Shown here in pieces: positions 25,604-33,183 of a stretch of 64,000 bases of DNA (its first letter is position 1; every line of letters begins with the position of its first letter). The notes under the pieces were generated by a model, which saw only the letters and a list, made by a program, of their open reading frames with translations, was not told where the DNA came from and searched no databases. Origin of the DNA: Paenibacillus rigui (GTDB taxonomy: Bacteria; Bacillota; Bacilli; Paenibacillales; NBRC-103111); NCBI RefSeq assembly GCF_002234615.1, contig NZ_NMQW01000043.1, forward strand, positions 26,680-90,679, read 5' to 3'. Made by a program: the position numbers and the translations under genes.

Positions 25604-26053
25604 TCATTCCTCCGATTTGAATTGTTGGATGGTGTGGGTCAGCTGTGTCAGCTGCTTTCGCCATTGACTGATTTCCTGAGGGTCTAAGCCCAAATGACAG
25701 AATACCTTCTCTGGAATCTCGTACGCACGTTCCTTCAGAGCCTTGCCCTGCTCGGTCAATTGGATTAATACATTGCGTTCATCCTTCACGTCGCGCACCC
25801 GCCGAATAAGCCCCATTTGCTCCAGCCGCTTCAGCAGCGGCGTCAAAGTGCCTGAATCGAGGTACAGTCGGGCACCAAGCTCTTTCACAGTAATGTCGTC
25901 TTCCTCCCAAAGGGCTAGCAAGGTCACATACTGCGTATAGGTGAGGCCCAGCTCTTCGAGATGGGGACGGTATATCTTCGTGATTTCCCGGGACAAAGCA
26001 TAGACGGCAAAGCAGAGCTGATTGTCCAGCTTCAGCAGTTGCTCGCGCTCCAT
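25604..26053 (-). CDS. OhrR-type MarR-family peroxide-sensing repressor
   Basis: A 149-residue winged-helix repressor. The N-terminus LDNQLCFAVYALSREI carries the single reactive Cys14 that organic hydroperoxides oxidise in OhrR. The tyrosines in YRPHLEELGLTYTQYV match the residues that hydrogen-bond it. The recognition region is LYLDSGTLTPLLKRLEQMGLI. An additional Cys lies at VFCHLG. It is first in an operon with the peroxidase and has a palindrome of the right type 37 bp upstream, so autoregulation is likely. Here the target is a Gpx rather than the usual Ohr. Confidence 0.88.
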   Translation of the reverse strand: MEREQLLKLDNQLCFAVYALSREITKIYRPHLEELGLTYTQYVTLLALWEEDDITVKELGARLYLDSGTLTPLLKRLEQMGLIRRVRDVKDERNVLIQLTEQGKALKERAYEIPEKVFCHLGLDPQEISQWRKQLTQLTHTIQQFKSEE

Positions 26054-26089
26054 ATCTGCCTCCCACCTTCATTTAGATTTTGTAAGATT

Positions 26090-26105
26090 AAATTGTGCAC
26101 AATTT
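26090..26105. promoter_or_regulatory. OhrR operator
   Basis: AAATTGTGCACAATTT is a perfect 16-bp palindrome 37 bp before the regulator's start. Its AATTGT/ACAATT half-sites match those known for Bacillus OhrR. Confidence 0.7.
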
Positions 26106-26235
26106 GTTTATGGGTTTACTTTACCATCGACCTTTCCAAAAGTCAAATGGTTCTTTTCACAGGCAGCGAATGCTGATTCAACTCCGTCTCATCCGGTTAA
26201 TGAATGGCAAAAGACTTGAATAAGGAGAGTCGCTT

Positions 26236-26334
26236 ATGCTGATGTCCTATGAATCTATCTTGTTTGCCGCTGTTTTATTATCTCTCCCTTTGGCGGTTGT
26301 ATTTATTTACATATACAATCGCAACAAAATTTAG
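26236..26334 (+). CDS. 32-residue single-pass membrane protein
   Basis: ATG at 26236 is preceded six bases upstream by AAGGAGAG and reads MLMSYESILFAAVLLSLPLA, then VVFIYIYNRNKI, and stops at TAG. It is one hydrophobic helix of about 20 residues with a short basic tail. Size and layout resemble regulatory miniproteins such as KdpF, but no kdp genes are near. The strong ribosome binding site and clean composition argue that it is real. Function unknown. The gap 26335-26546 holds only a weak hairpin (AAAGGAGC/GCTCCTTT, 26424-26450). Confidence 0.6.
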   Translation: MLMSYESILFAAVLLSLPLAVVFIYIYNRNKI

Positions 26335-26546
26335 CGCTGATTCCCACAAAGAACGATTCCAGCCTGCTTGCCGTGGTTAAAGCACCGCCCAAGTGTTTCT
26401 TACGCGCTATGTGACGCAACAACAAAGGAGCCGCCCGCGGCAGCTCCTTTAGATTGCTTGCTTTTAGACCCCAGAGACGCTGCGGGCAAGCCAGCCCTTT
26501 CGGGTTCAACAGCTTACTCTGCTTCGCCACCGCTGCATACCTCTTG

Positions 26547-26759
26547 TCAGGCCTGATTCTCCTTCGGCTTCCGGTTATCCTCCGCCTGCTCCCGCTCCTC
26601 CAACTGCCGGCTCATCCTCGTCAGCTGTTCCTCCAGTCGTCGAAGCGTGCGGGTATTCTCCTTCGAATTTCGAACCAAGACCACAACCGCATAAATAATA
26701 AATATCCAAAATGCCGCCAACAACAGCTGAATAAACATTGTCGTCCATTCAAAATGCAT
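26547..26759 (-). CDS. Small membrane-anchored protein with coiled-coil tail
   Basis: A 70-residue protein. One transmembrane helix (FIQLLLAAFWIFIIYAVVVL, about 9-28) is followed by a charged helix LRRLEEQLTRMSRQLEEREQ with heptad spacing and a polar C-terminus. GGGGG precedes the start. Similar two-part small proteins are frequent in Bacillaceae, without assigned role. It may form oligomers or anchor a partner; nothing adjacent indicates which. Confidence 0.65.
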   Translation of the reverse strand: MHFEWTTMFIQLLLAAFWIFIIYAVVVLVRNSKENTRTLRRLEEQLTRMSRQLEEREQAEDNRKPKENQA

Positions 26760-26813
26760 GCTCCAGCCCCCTCAAGGTCATTCTACCGCTCAAACAAACA
26801 GGGTAATCATACC

Positions 26814-26839
26814 ATAAAAGGAAGCCGAAAGGACTTCCA
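26814..26839 (-). terminator. Rho-independent terminator
   Basis: GGAAG (26820-26824) pairs with CTTCC (26834-26838), enclosing a CCGAAAGGA loop that pairs further. The minus strand continues with TTTTA. It ends the CAP/SLH gene. Confidence 0.6.
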
Positions 26840-26859
26840 GCTTGCAGATCGGCATCTGC

Positions 26860-28995
26860 TTAGTTCGGCCGCTTCTCCAGCTTCTGAAGTCCGCGCTCCT
26901 GCAAATTCCGCAAAAACTGCAGGGCCTCCGAACGCGTCAGCCGCTCACCGCCCGCGTAGCCTGCCACCGTAGAAGCCGTTTTGCCTTGCGAGTATCCTGC
27001 GTCCAACAGAAAGCGGATGGCATCGTCATCACTCGCATAGTTATGCCCGCTCACCCCGGCGATCAGCTGTGCAACCTGAGCGCGTTTCAGCGCCTGGCTT
27101 CTGAGCTCCCGGTTGGCCGTGCTGTCCTGCAGACCCAGATTAAGCGCGGCGGCATAGCCGTAATACTTGTCACTCCAATCGCCGGATGCCGAGACGCCGG
27201 CGGAATCCAATGCTTCAGTGCTGCCCGGATACATCCGGAACAGCATCGCCAAAAACTCGGCCTCGGTCACTTCACCGTCAGGCCGGAACGTTCCATCCGC
27301 ATAGCCGTCGATGATGCTATACTGCTGTGCCCATTGAATCGTAGCCTGTGCCCAATGGGAGCTAATATCCGTAAAATTCATGGCTTTGGCAGCAGCCGCC
27401 CCCGTTCCTTGTCCCTGTTCTTGACCCAGCTGCTCCACGATGCCGGGAACCGCCCCGCCTTGATTCGGTGTTACAGAGAAGTCGAAGCTGTAGGCCGCGC
27501 CCCCATAGGTGGCCGTAATCCTCGCCTTTCCTTCGGAAATCCCATAAATCATGCCGTCGCTGATCTTCACCTTCGATGAATCCGTAGTAAATTGGACGGA
27601 AGAGGTCACATCACTCTCACTGCCGCTGCTGGTTCTCGCCATAATGGAAGGGACCTTGATGCTCGAGCCCACGGGAACCGAGGAACGGAAGCTATTCGCA
27701 TACAGGGTCGAAATGGTGTCCGACTGCGTTGTAAAGCTCCAATCGTAGGTTTTGTTCGTGCTCGATCCGCTTTCAAAGTCGCTGCTCAGGGTAACGCTGG
27801 CATTCACCTTATAGGTTGTATTGTTCTTGAGCGGCTCTTTGGGTATGAATATGAGTCCGTAGCTGTTCCCGCCCTTGTTGGAATCCACCAGATAGTAGTC
27901 TACATTATTGCCGGAGGGATCCGTAATCTGAGCACTACGGAAGGATAGCTTATTCCCTGTCGAGGTGCTGATGGTAATCGGATAACCTACCTTGGCGCCC
28001 GCTTTTCCGTAGGAGCTCAGCGGATTCGGCGTTTCATACGCCATCCAATAGGCCGGAATCCCGGTTTGGCCATTGTAAGGATAATACACAAGCCCGTTAT
28101 CCTTGCTGTCATATATAATACTCTTCTTCCCAGGGTCAATCACCGTATAACCGTTCGATACACCGACGCCGACATCGCGGAACGATGGCATCAGTAAGAT
28201 AAACCGATGGAACGGGGCATCGATGAGCATTTGTGTCGCCCCTGACGATGACGCTGAGGTCGGCGCTACGGTCTCCCCTACGCCCGAGCTGGCGTAGCCG
28301 AAGGCTCTGGCCCTGTCCCCAGGCCCGGCACCGGAAAACCAGAGCTTGCCGGATGTTTCGTCATGCCCCATCCGCTTGTCTGCATCCTGGTAGTTCGCAT
28401 GAGCCTGTGCCGCCTTGTTCAAGCTGTCGTCAAACGTAAGCGGAGCTGCCCCTACAGCAGTCCGCAGTGTGTTGAGCAGGTCCAGCGATGCCTTGCGGTG
28501 TGCAGCCAGCCTGGACATATCGACGCCGGAATACACATCCAGCGTCGATTGGGGAACCGCCGGCTCCGTATACAACGGTGGGGTGATCGGATTTTGCTCC
28601 TCCTCCGCAGTAACCGTAATCGGAACGGTTGCGGTTAAGTTCTGGAATTGAATGTGCAGCACCGTGCTGCCCTCGGCTACGGAGAATACCGCCCCCTCGC
28701 TGTTCACAGTCGCCACAGCAGTGTCCTCGACCCAGTAGGTACACTGGGAGGTAACATTATCTGCTACCCCGAACCCCCCCATAGCATAAATCCCTGTCGT
28801 GAAGCGTGTGCGGAGGGAGATATCGATTTTCGATACACCTACGGACAGACGCGTATACTGCGGTGTCCCGTATGTGGAGGAGGTGACTGATGACGCTGCC
28901 GCGACGGAAGCTCCTGCAGGCAGAATAGAAAAAGGCAGCTGCGACAGCAAAAGCGCCGCAGCAAGTGGTTTCACGATACGTTTCAATGGAATCAT
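26860..28995 (-). CDS. S-layer-anchored CAP-domain surface protein
   Basis: A 711-residue exported protein. Signal peptide about 1-35 (LAAALLLSQLPFSILPAGAS). Residues 45-130 resemble a bacterial Ig-like (Big2) domain. A CAP/SCP domain occupies about 165-292, with HRKASLDLLNTLRTAVG, the expected His in NKAAQAHANY, and MGHDE. A bacterial Ig/SbsA-like segment (about 325-425) and another Big2-like one (430-508) follow. Three SLH repeats end the protein (about 540-587, 606-650, 655-698; for example FTDISSHWAQATIQWA and DGYADGTFRPDGEVTEAEF), anchoring it to pyruvylated wall polymer. It is monocistronic. CAP proteins bind or modify lipids, or act as proteases; the activity here is unknown. Confidence 0.88.
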   Translation of the reverse strand: MIPLKRIVKPLAAALLLSQLPFSILPAGASVAAASSVTSSTYGTPQYTRLSVGVSKIDISLRTRFTTGIYAMGGFGVADNVTSQCTYWVEDTAVATVNSEGAVFSVAEGSTVLHIQFQNLTATVPITVTAEEEQNPITPPLYTEPAVPQSTLDVYSGVDMSRLAAHRKASLDLLNTLRTAVGAAPLTFDDSLNKAAQAHANYQDADKRMGHDETSGKLWFSGAGPGDRARAFGYASSGVGETVAPTSASSSGATQMLIDAPFHRFILLMPSFRDVGVGVSNGYTVIDPGKKSIIYDSKDNGLVYYPYNGQTGIPAYWMAYETPNPLSSYGKAGAKVGYPITISTSTGNKLSFRSAQITDPSGNNVDYYLVDSNKGGNSYGLIFIPKEPLKNNTTYKVNASVTLSSDFESGSSTNKTYDWSFTTQSDTISTLYANSFRSSVPVGSSIKVPSIMARTSSGSESDVTSSVQFTTDSSKVKISDGMIYGISEGKARITATYGGAAYSFDFSVTPNQGGAVPGIVEQLGQEQGQGTGAAAAKAMNFTDISSHWAQATIQWAQQYSIIDGYADGTFRPDGEVTEAEFLAMLFRMYPGSTEALDSAGVSASGDWSDKYYGYAAALNLGLQDSTANRELRSQALKRAQVAQLIAGVSGHNYASDDDAIRFLLDAGYSQGKTASTVAGYAGGERLTRSEALQFLRNLQERGLQKLEKRPN

Positions 28996-29140
28996 CCTTT
29001 AGTCATATAATCATTGGGATAAAAGGCGTGGCGAATGACATCCAAATTACCCAACAGTTGGATATTCTACATGCAAGGCAGAAAGTCCTTCCAAAATTCG
29101 ACAAAAATTTTATAAAGGCCTAGGCAAACGCCAAGAAATG

Positions 29141-29156
29141 AGGGACCATGGTCCCT
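29141..29156. repeat. Perfect 16-bp palindrome
   Basis: AGGGACCATGGTCCCT lies in the gap upstream of the CAP/SLH gene and downstream of sugar locus 2. It could be a repressor site for the former or chance; no T-run follows, so it is not an obvious terminator. Confidence 0.4.
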
Positions 29157-29194
29157 CCCGCCCGCCAGCTTCCGGGATAATTTCCGGCCCGCAG

Positions 29195-29234
29195 CAAAAA
29201 AAGAGCCGCCCCCACCTGCTAGGGGACAGCTCTC
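29195..29234 (-). terminator. Rho-independent terminator of sugar locus 2
   Basis: AGAGC-CGCCCCC pairs with GGGGACA-GCTCT around the CACCTGCTA loop; the minus strand then has seven T residues. It lies directly after the isomerase gene. Confidence 0.85.
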
Positions 29235-29248
29235 TTAGCTTCAAAAAA

Positions 29249-30076
29249 TTAGTTCCACTCGATCTCCGCTTCTTCAAGCAAGCTTTTCAATGCTCTTACC
29301 GCTACCACGAACAGCTCCGGGCCGCTGAAGCCCTGGAACGTCTCCGCGGCGGACAAATGCGGCTCCAGCGACATGAAGCCATTGTATCCGCGCTGCTTCA
29401 ACGTGCCGATCAAATCCCGCAGCTCGCCGTCGCCTTCTCCGGCCGGTACCACCTTGCCGCTCTCCAGCAGCGCGTCCTTGATGTGAATATACTCGATGTA
29501 GGGTGCAACCAGCGGGTAAGCCTCCGACATCGGACGTACGCCGCACTGCACGAAGTTGGCCGGATCGAACGCCGCCCGCAGCTTGTCGGAATCGCAAGCT
29601 TGCAAAATCTCCAGACAACGCTCGCCGTTGTCGCCATAAATCTCTTTCTCATTTTCATGCAGCAGCATGATGTTCTCCTGCTCGGCCAGACGGGCCAGCT
29701 GCTTCATCCGGCTCAGCACTTCTTCGCGATAGCCTGCAGGGTCCTCCCCTTCCGGAATGAAGAAGGAGAAGATGCGGATATACGGTGCCCCGAAATAACG
29801 GGCCAGCTCGATAGCTTTCCGGAAATCGGTCAGATGCGGCTCAAAGTCATCGGTGATTTGAATCTTGCCGATCGGCGAGCCGATCGAGGAGACGCGGAAG
29901 CCGCGTGCATCCAGCCGTTCCTTTACGCGCGCCGCCTCCTCGTCGGTCAATTGGAGCACGTTCTTGCCCCATACGCCGCGCAGCTCCAGGTGGCTAGTGC
30001 CTTCCGACGCCAATACGTCGAGCTGTATTTCCAAATCCGGTGATATTTCGTCTGCAAATCCAGTCAGTGTAATCAT
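29249..30076 (-). CDS. Sugar phosphate isomerase/epimerase-like TIM-barrel protein
   Basis: A 275-residue protein of the xylose-isomerase-like/AP endonuclease 2 fold. Blocks include ITLTGFADEISPDLEIQLD, HLELRGVWGKNVLQLTDEE, NIMLLHENEKEIYGDNGERC, the metal-site Asp in RAAFDPANFVQCG, and IEYIHIKDAL. The conserved Glu, Asp and His residues fit a divalent-metal active site. Its start follows the binding-protein stop by one base, with its ribosome site (AAGGA) inside that gene's end, so the two are co-translated. It probably isomerises or epimerises the imported sugar; the exact reaction is unknown. Confidence 0.88.
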   Translation of the reverse strand: MITLTGFADEISPDLEIQLDVLASEGTSHLELRGVWGKNVLQLTDEEAARVKERLDARGFRVSSIGSPIGKIQITDDFEPHLTDFRKAIELARYFGAPYIRIFSFFIPEGEDPAGYREEVLSRMKQLARLAEQENIMLLHENEKEIYGDNGERCLEILQACDSDKLRAAFDPANFVQCGVRPMSEAYPLVAPYIEYIHIKDALLESGKVVPAGEGDGELRDLIGTLKQRGYNGFMSLEPHLSAAETFQGFSGPELFVVAVRALKSLLEEAEIEWN

Positions 30077-30077
30077 C

Positions 30078-31388
30078 TTATTGATAGTCCTTCGCTTTCT
30101 TCACTAATTCATCATACGCCGCTTCCGGCGTAATCTTGCCGAACATCACTTTTTCGCCGATATCCTTGAAGTCCTTGGCGGTATAGTTGCTCCACCCTTT
30201 GGCGCCCGGATTGAACGGCTGTGCATCCGGAGCTACGTTCTTGATCAGCTCGATTTGCAGCTTGTCCGCAGCCGTCAGCTTCGGCGTCAAGTATTCGAGC
30301 ACCTTTTTGGAAACCGGCACGCCTCTTGTCGTCGTCAAAATATCCGCCGCTTCCTGGTCGTTCACGAACCAGTCGATAAATTTCTTCGAGGCCTCGACGT
30401 TTTTGGAATCCGCGCTGACCGACCAGAACATGGACGGCTTCAGGAAGCCGCTGGACTGAGCGCCCTTCGGCTGCGTCACCAGCGTGTAAGCCCCCGGTTT
30501 CACGCCTTCATAGCCCGGGAACAGTGCCGCGAAGCTGCGTTTCATCAATACGGTGTCATTGTTCATCAAGTCCATCTTGGCGTCCGATTCTTTATCGGTC
30601 GTAGCGATATCCGGAGGAGGAACGATGCCGTCTTTGCGTAAATCCGCATATTTTTTCACGAACGTAAGGTACGTGTCTTTATCGATATTAAATTTGCCGT
30701 CTACCGTAATCGGGTAGCCTTTGCCTTGGCTGATCTGATAGGAGGAATACACCGTATAATCGTTCGTCGCATCCATCAGCGCGTATTTATCCTTCTCCAG
30801 CTTGGCTTTCGCATCCTTGCCGAATTGGAAATATTGATCCCACGTCCAGCCGTTGGCCGGAGGCGTAATGCCAAGCTTGTCGACCGCATTCTTGTTGAAT
30901 ACCATGCCCGTCGCGTTATTCCCAAGCGGAATCGCGTACAGCTTGTCTTTGTACTTGCCGGAATCGACGAGTGATTTATCGATATCCGCCGTATTGATGC
31001 CCTGGGACAGATCCGCCAGCTGATTTCTGGCGCTGTATTCAGCGAGCCAAGCCGGGTCCATCTGGATGATGTCAGGTGCGTTTTTCGCTGCAGCTTGGGT
31101 TGCCAGCTTGTCGGCATAGCCGTCGAAGCCGGAAAACTCCGGTTCAAAGGTCACATTCGGATGTTTTTTCGTGTAGGCATCCAGCGCCTTCAAGGTAGCG
31201 TCATGTCTGGCCTGTGAGCCCCACCACACAATGCGCAGCTTGACCGGCTTGTCCCCGCCCGCTGCCGCATCCCCGCTCGCTTGACCGGCTTCATTCGGCT
31301 TGGTATTCGCGCCGCAGGCGGCCAAGCTCACTGCTGTAAGCGCTGTAACCGATAGCAAACCCCATCTTTTTATCTGCTTGTTCATCAT
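30078..31388 (-). CDS. Sugar ABC transporter substrate-binding lipoprotein
   Basis: A 436-residue family-1 solute-binding protein. AAGGGG precedes the ATG. The signal peptide ends in lipobox LAAC (Cys about residue 25). Mature segments such as VTFEPEFSGFDGYADKLATQ and YAIPLGNNATGMVFNKNAVD are typical of YesO/UgpB-like oligosaccharide binders. It has its own likely promoter (31492-31520) although it sits downstream of the kinase and regulator genes, and is coupled to the isomerase that follows. Its permeases lie about 3.7 kb upstream, beyond the two-component genes. Confidence 0.92.
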   Translation of the reverse strand: MMNKQIKRWGLLSVTALTAVSLAACGANTKPNEAGQASGDAAAGGDKPVKLRIVWWGSQARHDATLKALDAYTKKHPNVTFEPEFSGFDGYADKLATQAAAKNAPDIIQMDPAWLAEYSARNQLADLSQGINTADIDKSLVDSGKYKDKLYAIPLGNNATGMVFNKNAVDKLGITPPANGWTWDQYFQFGKDAKAKLEKDKYALMDATNDYTVYSSYQISQGKGYPITVDGKFNIDKDTYLTFVKKYADLRKDGIVPPPDIATTDKESDAKMDLMNNDTVLMKRSFAALFPGYEGVKPGAYTLVTQPKGAQSSGFLKPSMFWSVSADSKNVEASKKFIDWFVNDQEAADILTTTRGVPVSKKVLEYLTPKLTAADKLQIELIKNVAPDAQPFNPGAKGWSNYTAKDFKDIGEKVMFGKITPEAAYDELVKKAKDYQ

Positions 31389-31491
31389 CTTGTTAACCCC
31401 TTCCTGTATTCAGGTCCATGGTGGCAAAGCCGTCCGACGAAAGGAACGATGGTGCCGGATAACTCCATTCATCAGCAGCGCTTCTAGCTAC

Positions 31492-31520
31492 ATTATATAA
31501 ATCAAAGGGTCCAACAAAAA
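31492..31520 (-). promoter_or_regulatory. Possible promoter of the binding-protein gene
   Basis: The minus strand has a consensus -10, TATAAT (31492-31497), 17 bp after a weak -35, TTTTTG (31515-31520). This would give a leader of about 100 nt before 31388. Confidence 0.45.
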
Positions 31521-31560
31521 TAAGAGTAATGAACACATTTATACCACAATCGGGCACAAA

Positions 31561-33183
31561 CTATTTTTTGCCGAGCTCGCTGGGATTCATACCGTAATGC
31601 TTTTTGAAAATCGAGCTGAAATAGGCGACGTTCTTGTAGCCCACCTTCTCCGCAATCTCGTAGATCATGTGCTTCCCTTCCGCCAGCAGCGCCTTGGCCT
31701 TCTCCATCCGGACACGGATCAAATAGTTCGTAAACGTTTCACCCGTCGCTTTCTTGAACATCCGGTTCAAATAATTGCGGGATAAATACAGCTGCTTGGA
31801 CAAATCCTCCAGCCCGATTTCCTCCGCATAATGCTCGTGCGCGTAATGAAGCATGAAATCGATGGCGTCCTTATGCTTGGAATGCTCGCTCCAGCCGCGG
31901 TGGGAGGCGATGCCATGGATTTTATGCTGCAGCCACTCCCTCAGCCCTTCGATCGTGTGAACCTTGGCAATTTCCTGCGCAGCGGGAAGGTCGGGGAACA
32001 AGTCATCCAGCACCACGCCTGTGCTATATAGCGAATAGGCGAGGATGGTCCACAGCTCCGTGCATAAGTATTGCAGATACGCCGGCGTGATCGACGGCAT
32101 CTGACGGAGCTGCTCCAAATAGGCGTCCACGATCGCAAGCGTCGCCTCCTCCTTGGAGTACACAATCGCCTCGGCCATCTCCTGATAAAACTTGATGGGC
32201 CGAATCGTAAAGGCGGGCTCCTCCATGCCGGACATTCCGGACATGCCGGACATGCGGGTCCCCTCGTCCCCGGTCAGCGTTTGCTGCAGCAGGTCCAGAA
32301 AGGCCTCCTCTGTGGAGTCGGAGAGCTGCCGCCAATCCGTCTTAACCCTCCCCAGCCCCGTGCGGATGCTCAGCTTCAAATAGGTCTGCGTGCATTCCGC
32401 AAGATAGCCGCCAATCCGGCGAATGCGGTCCAGAGCTTCCTCGTCAGACTGCCCGAGAGGGATGTGAAACACAATGGCCGCATGGTGGCTGTGCAGCTCG
32501 ATGAAATCCGATGCCGGCCAATCCCGCTCCAGCACTTCACAGATGATGTTGGCCAGCGCAAATCGGAACAAGCTCCAATCCGTCAGCGTCAGGTTCGAGA
32601 TGCGGTCCGTTCCCATCAGCTCGATCCCCATCACGACATGCTTGCGCCGAAGCCATCTTTCAACGTCTACCGGTTCCATGCTTTCTTCGGCCATCGTCCG
32701 CTCCAGCGTTCCTGTCACGACCGACTTCAACCATTCCTTCTGCACGAAAGGCTCGTACATCATCAGCCTGCGCCGGGTCTCCTCCTGCTCCAGCTTCTCG
32801 AGCTCCTTGCTCTCAAGCTCACGGATGACGCGCTCCAGCACGCTGCCCAGCTCTTCCATCGTCACCGGCTTCGACAAGTAATCGCTCACCTGCAGCCGCA
32901 GCGCCTGGCGCGCATACTGGAAGTCGGAATAGCCGCTCAGAATGACGATTTCTCCCGAGAAGCCCTCCTGCTTCAACTGCTCTATCATCTCCAGCCCGTT
33001 CATGACCGGCATATAAATATCCGTAATAATAATGTCCGGGCTCGTTTCCTTTACTTTCTGAAGCCCCTCCTGCCCGTCCATGGCTTCCCCTGCCCATTCC
33101 GCCTCCAGCCGTTCCCATGGGATCGATTTCTTCATCCCTTCCAGCACTTGAAAATCATCATCAATAATGAGTACTCTCCACAT
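31561..33183 (-). CDS. YesN-type response regulator (REC plus AraC HTH)
   Basis: A 540-residue regulator; ATG at 33183 with GGAGGAGAA upstream, overlapping the kinase gene by 23 bases. Receiver domain: VLIIDDDFQVL, phospho-acceptor in DIIITDIYMPVMNG, IVILSGYSDF, DYLSKPVTMEE. A long middle region (about 130-430) contains the short tandem MSGMSGMSGM (near 32222-32255). The AraC domain closes the protein, ending IYEIAEKVGYKNVAYFSSIFKKHYG. It pairs with the YesM-type kinase upstream and presumably controls sugar locus 2. Confidence 0.92.
   Translation of the reverse strand: MWRVLIIDDDFQVLEGMKKSIPWERLEAEWAGEAMDGQEGLQKVKETSPDIIITDIYMPVMNGLEMIEQLKQEGFSGEIVILSGYSDFQYARQALRLQVSDYLSKPVTMEELGSVLERVIRELESKELEKLEQEETRRRLMMYEPFVQKEWLKSVVTGTLERTMAEESMEPVDVERWLRRKHVVMGIELMGTDRISNLTLTDWSLFRFALANIICEVLERDWPASDFIELHSHHAAIVFHIPLGQSDEEALDRIRRIGGYLAECTQTYLKLSIRTGLGRVKTDWRQLSDSTEEAFLDLLQQTLTGDEGTRMSGMSGMSGMEEPAFTIRPIKFYQEMAEAIVYSKEEATLAIVDAYLEQLRQMPSITPAYLQYLCTELWTILAYSLYSTGVVLDDLFPDLPAAQEIAKVHTIEGLREWLQHKIHGIASHRGWSEHSKHKDAIDFMLHYAHEHYAEEIGLEDLSKQLYLSRNYLNRMFKKATGETFTNYLIRVRMEKAKALLAEGKHMIYEIAEKVGYKNVAYFSSIFKKHYGMNPSELGKK

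Noticed and set aside
26236..26334. kdpF
   Set aside because: The size fits, but kdpA, kdpB and kdpC are absent from the neighbourhood.
32222..32255. CRISPR-like or satellite repeat
   Set aside because: The repeat is a short in-frame coding tandem with no spacers; no repeat-spacer array was seen anywhere in the window.
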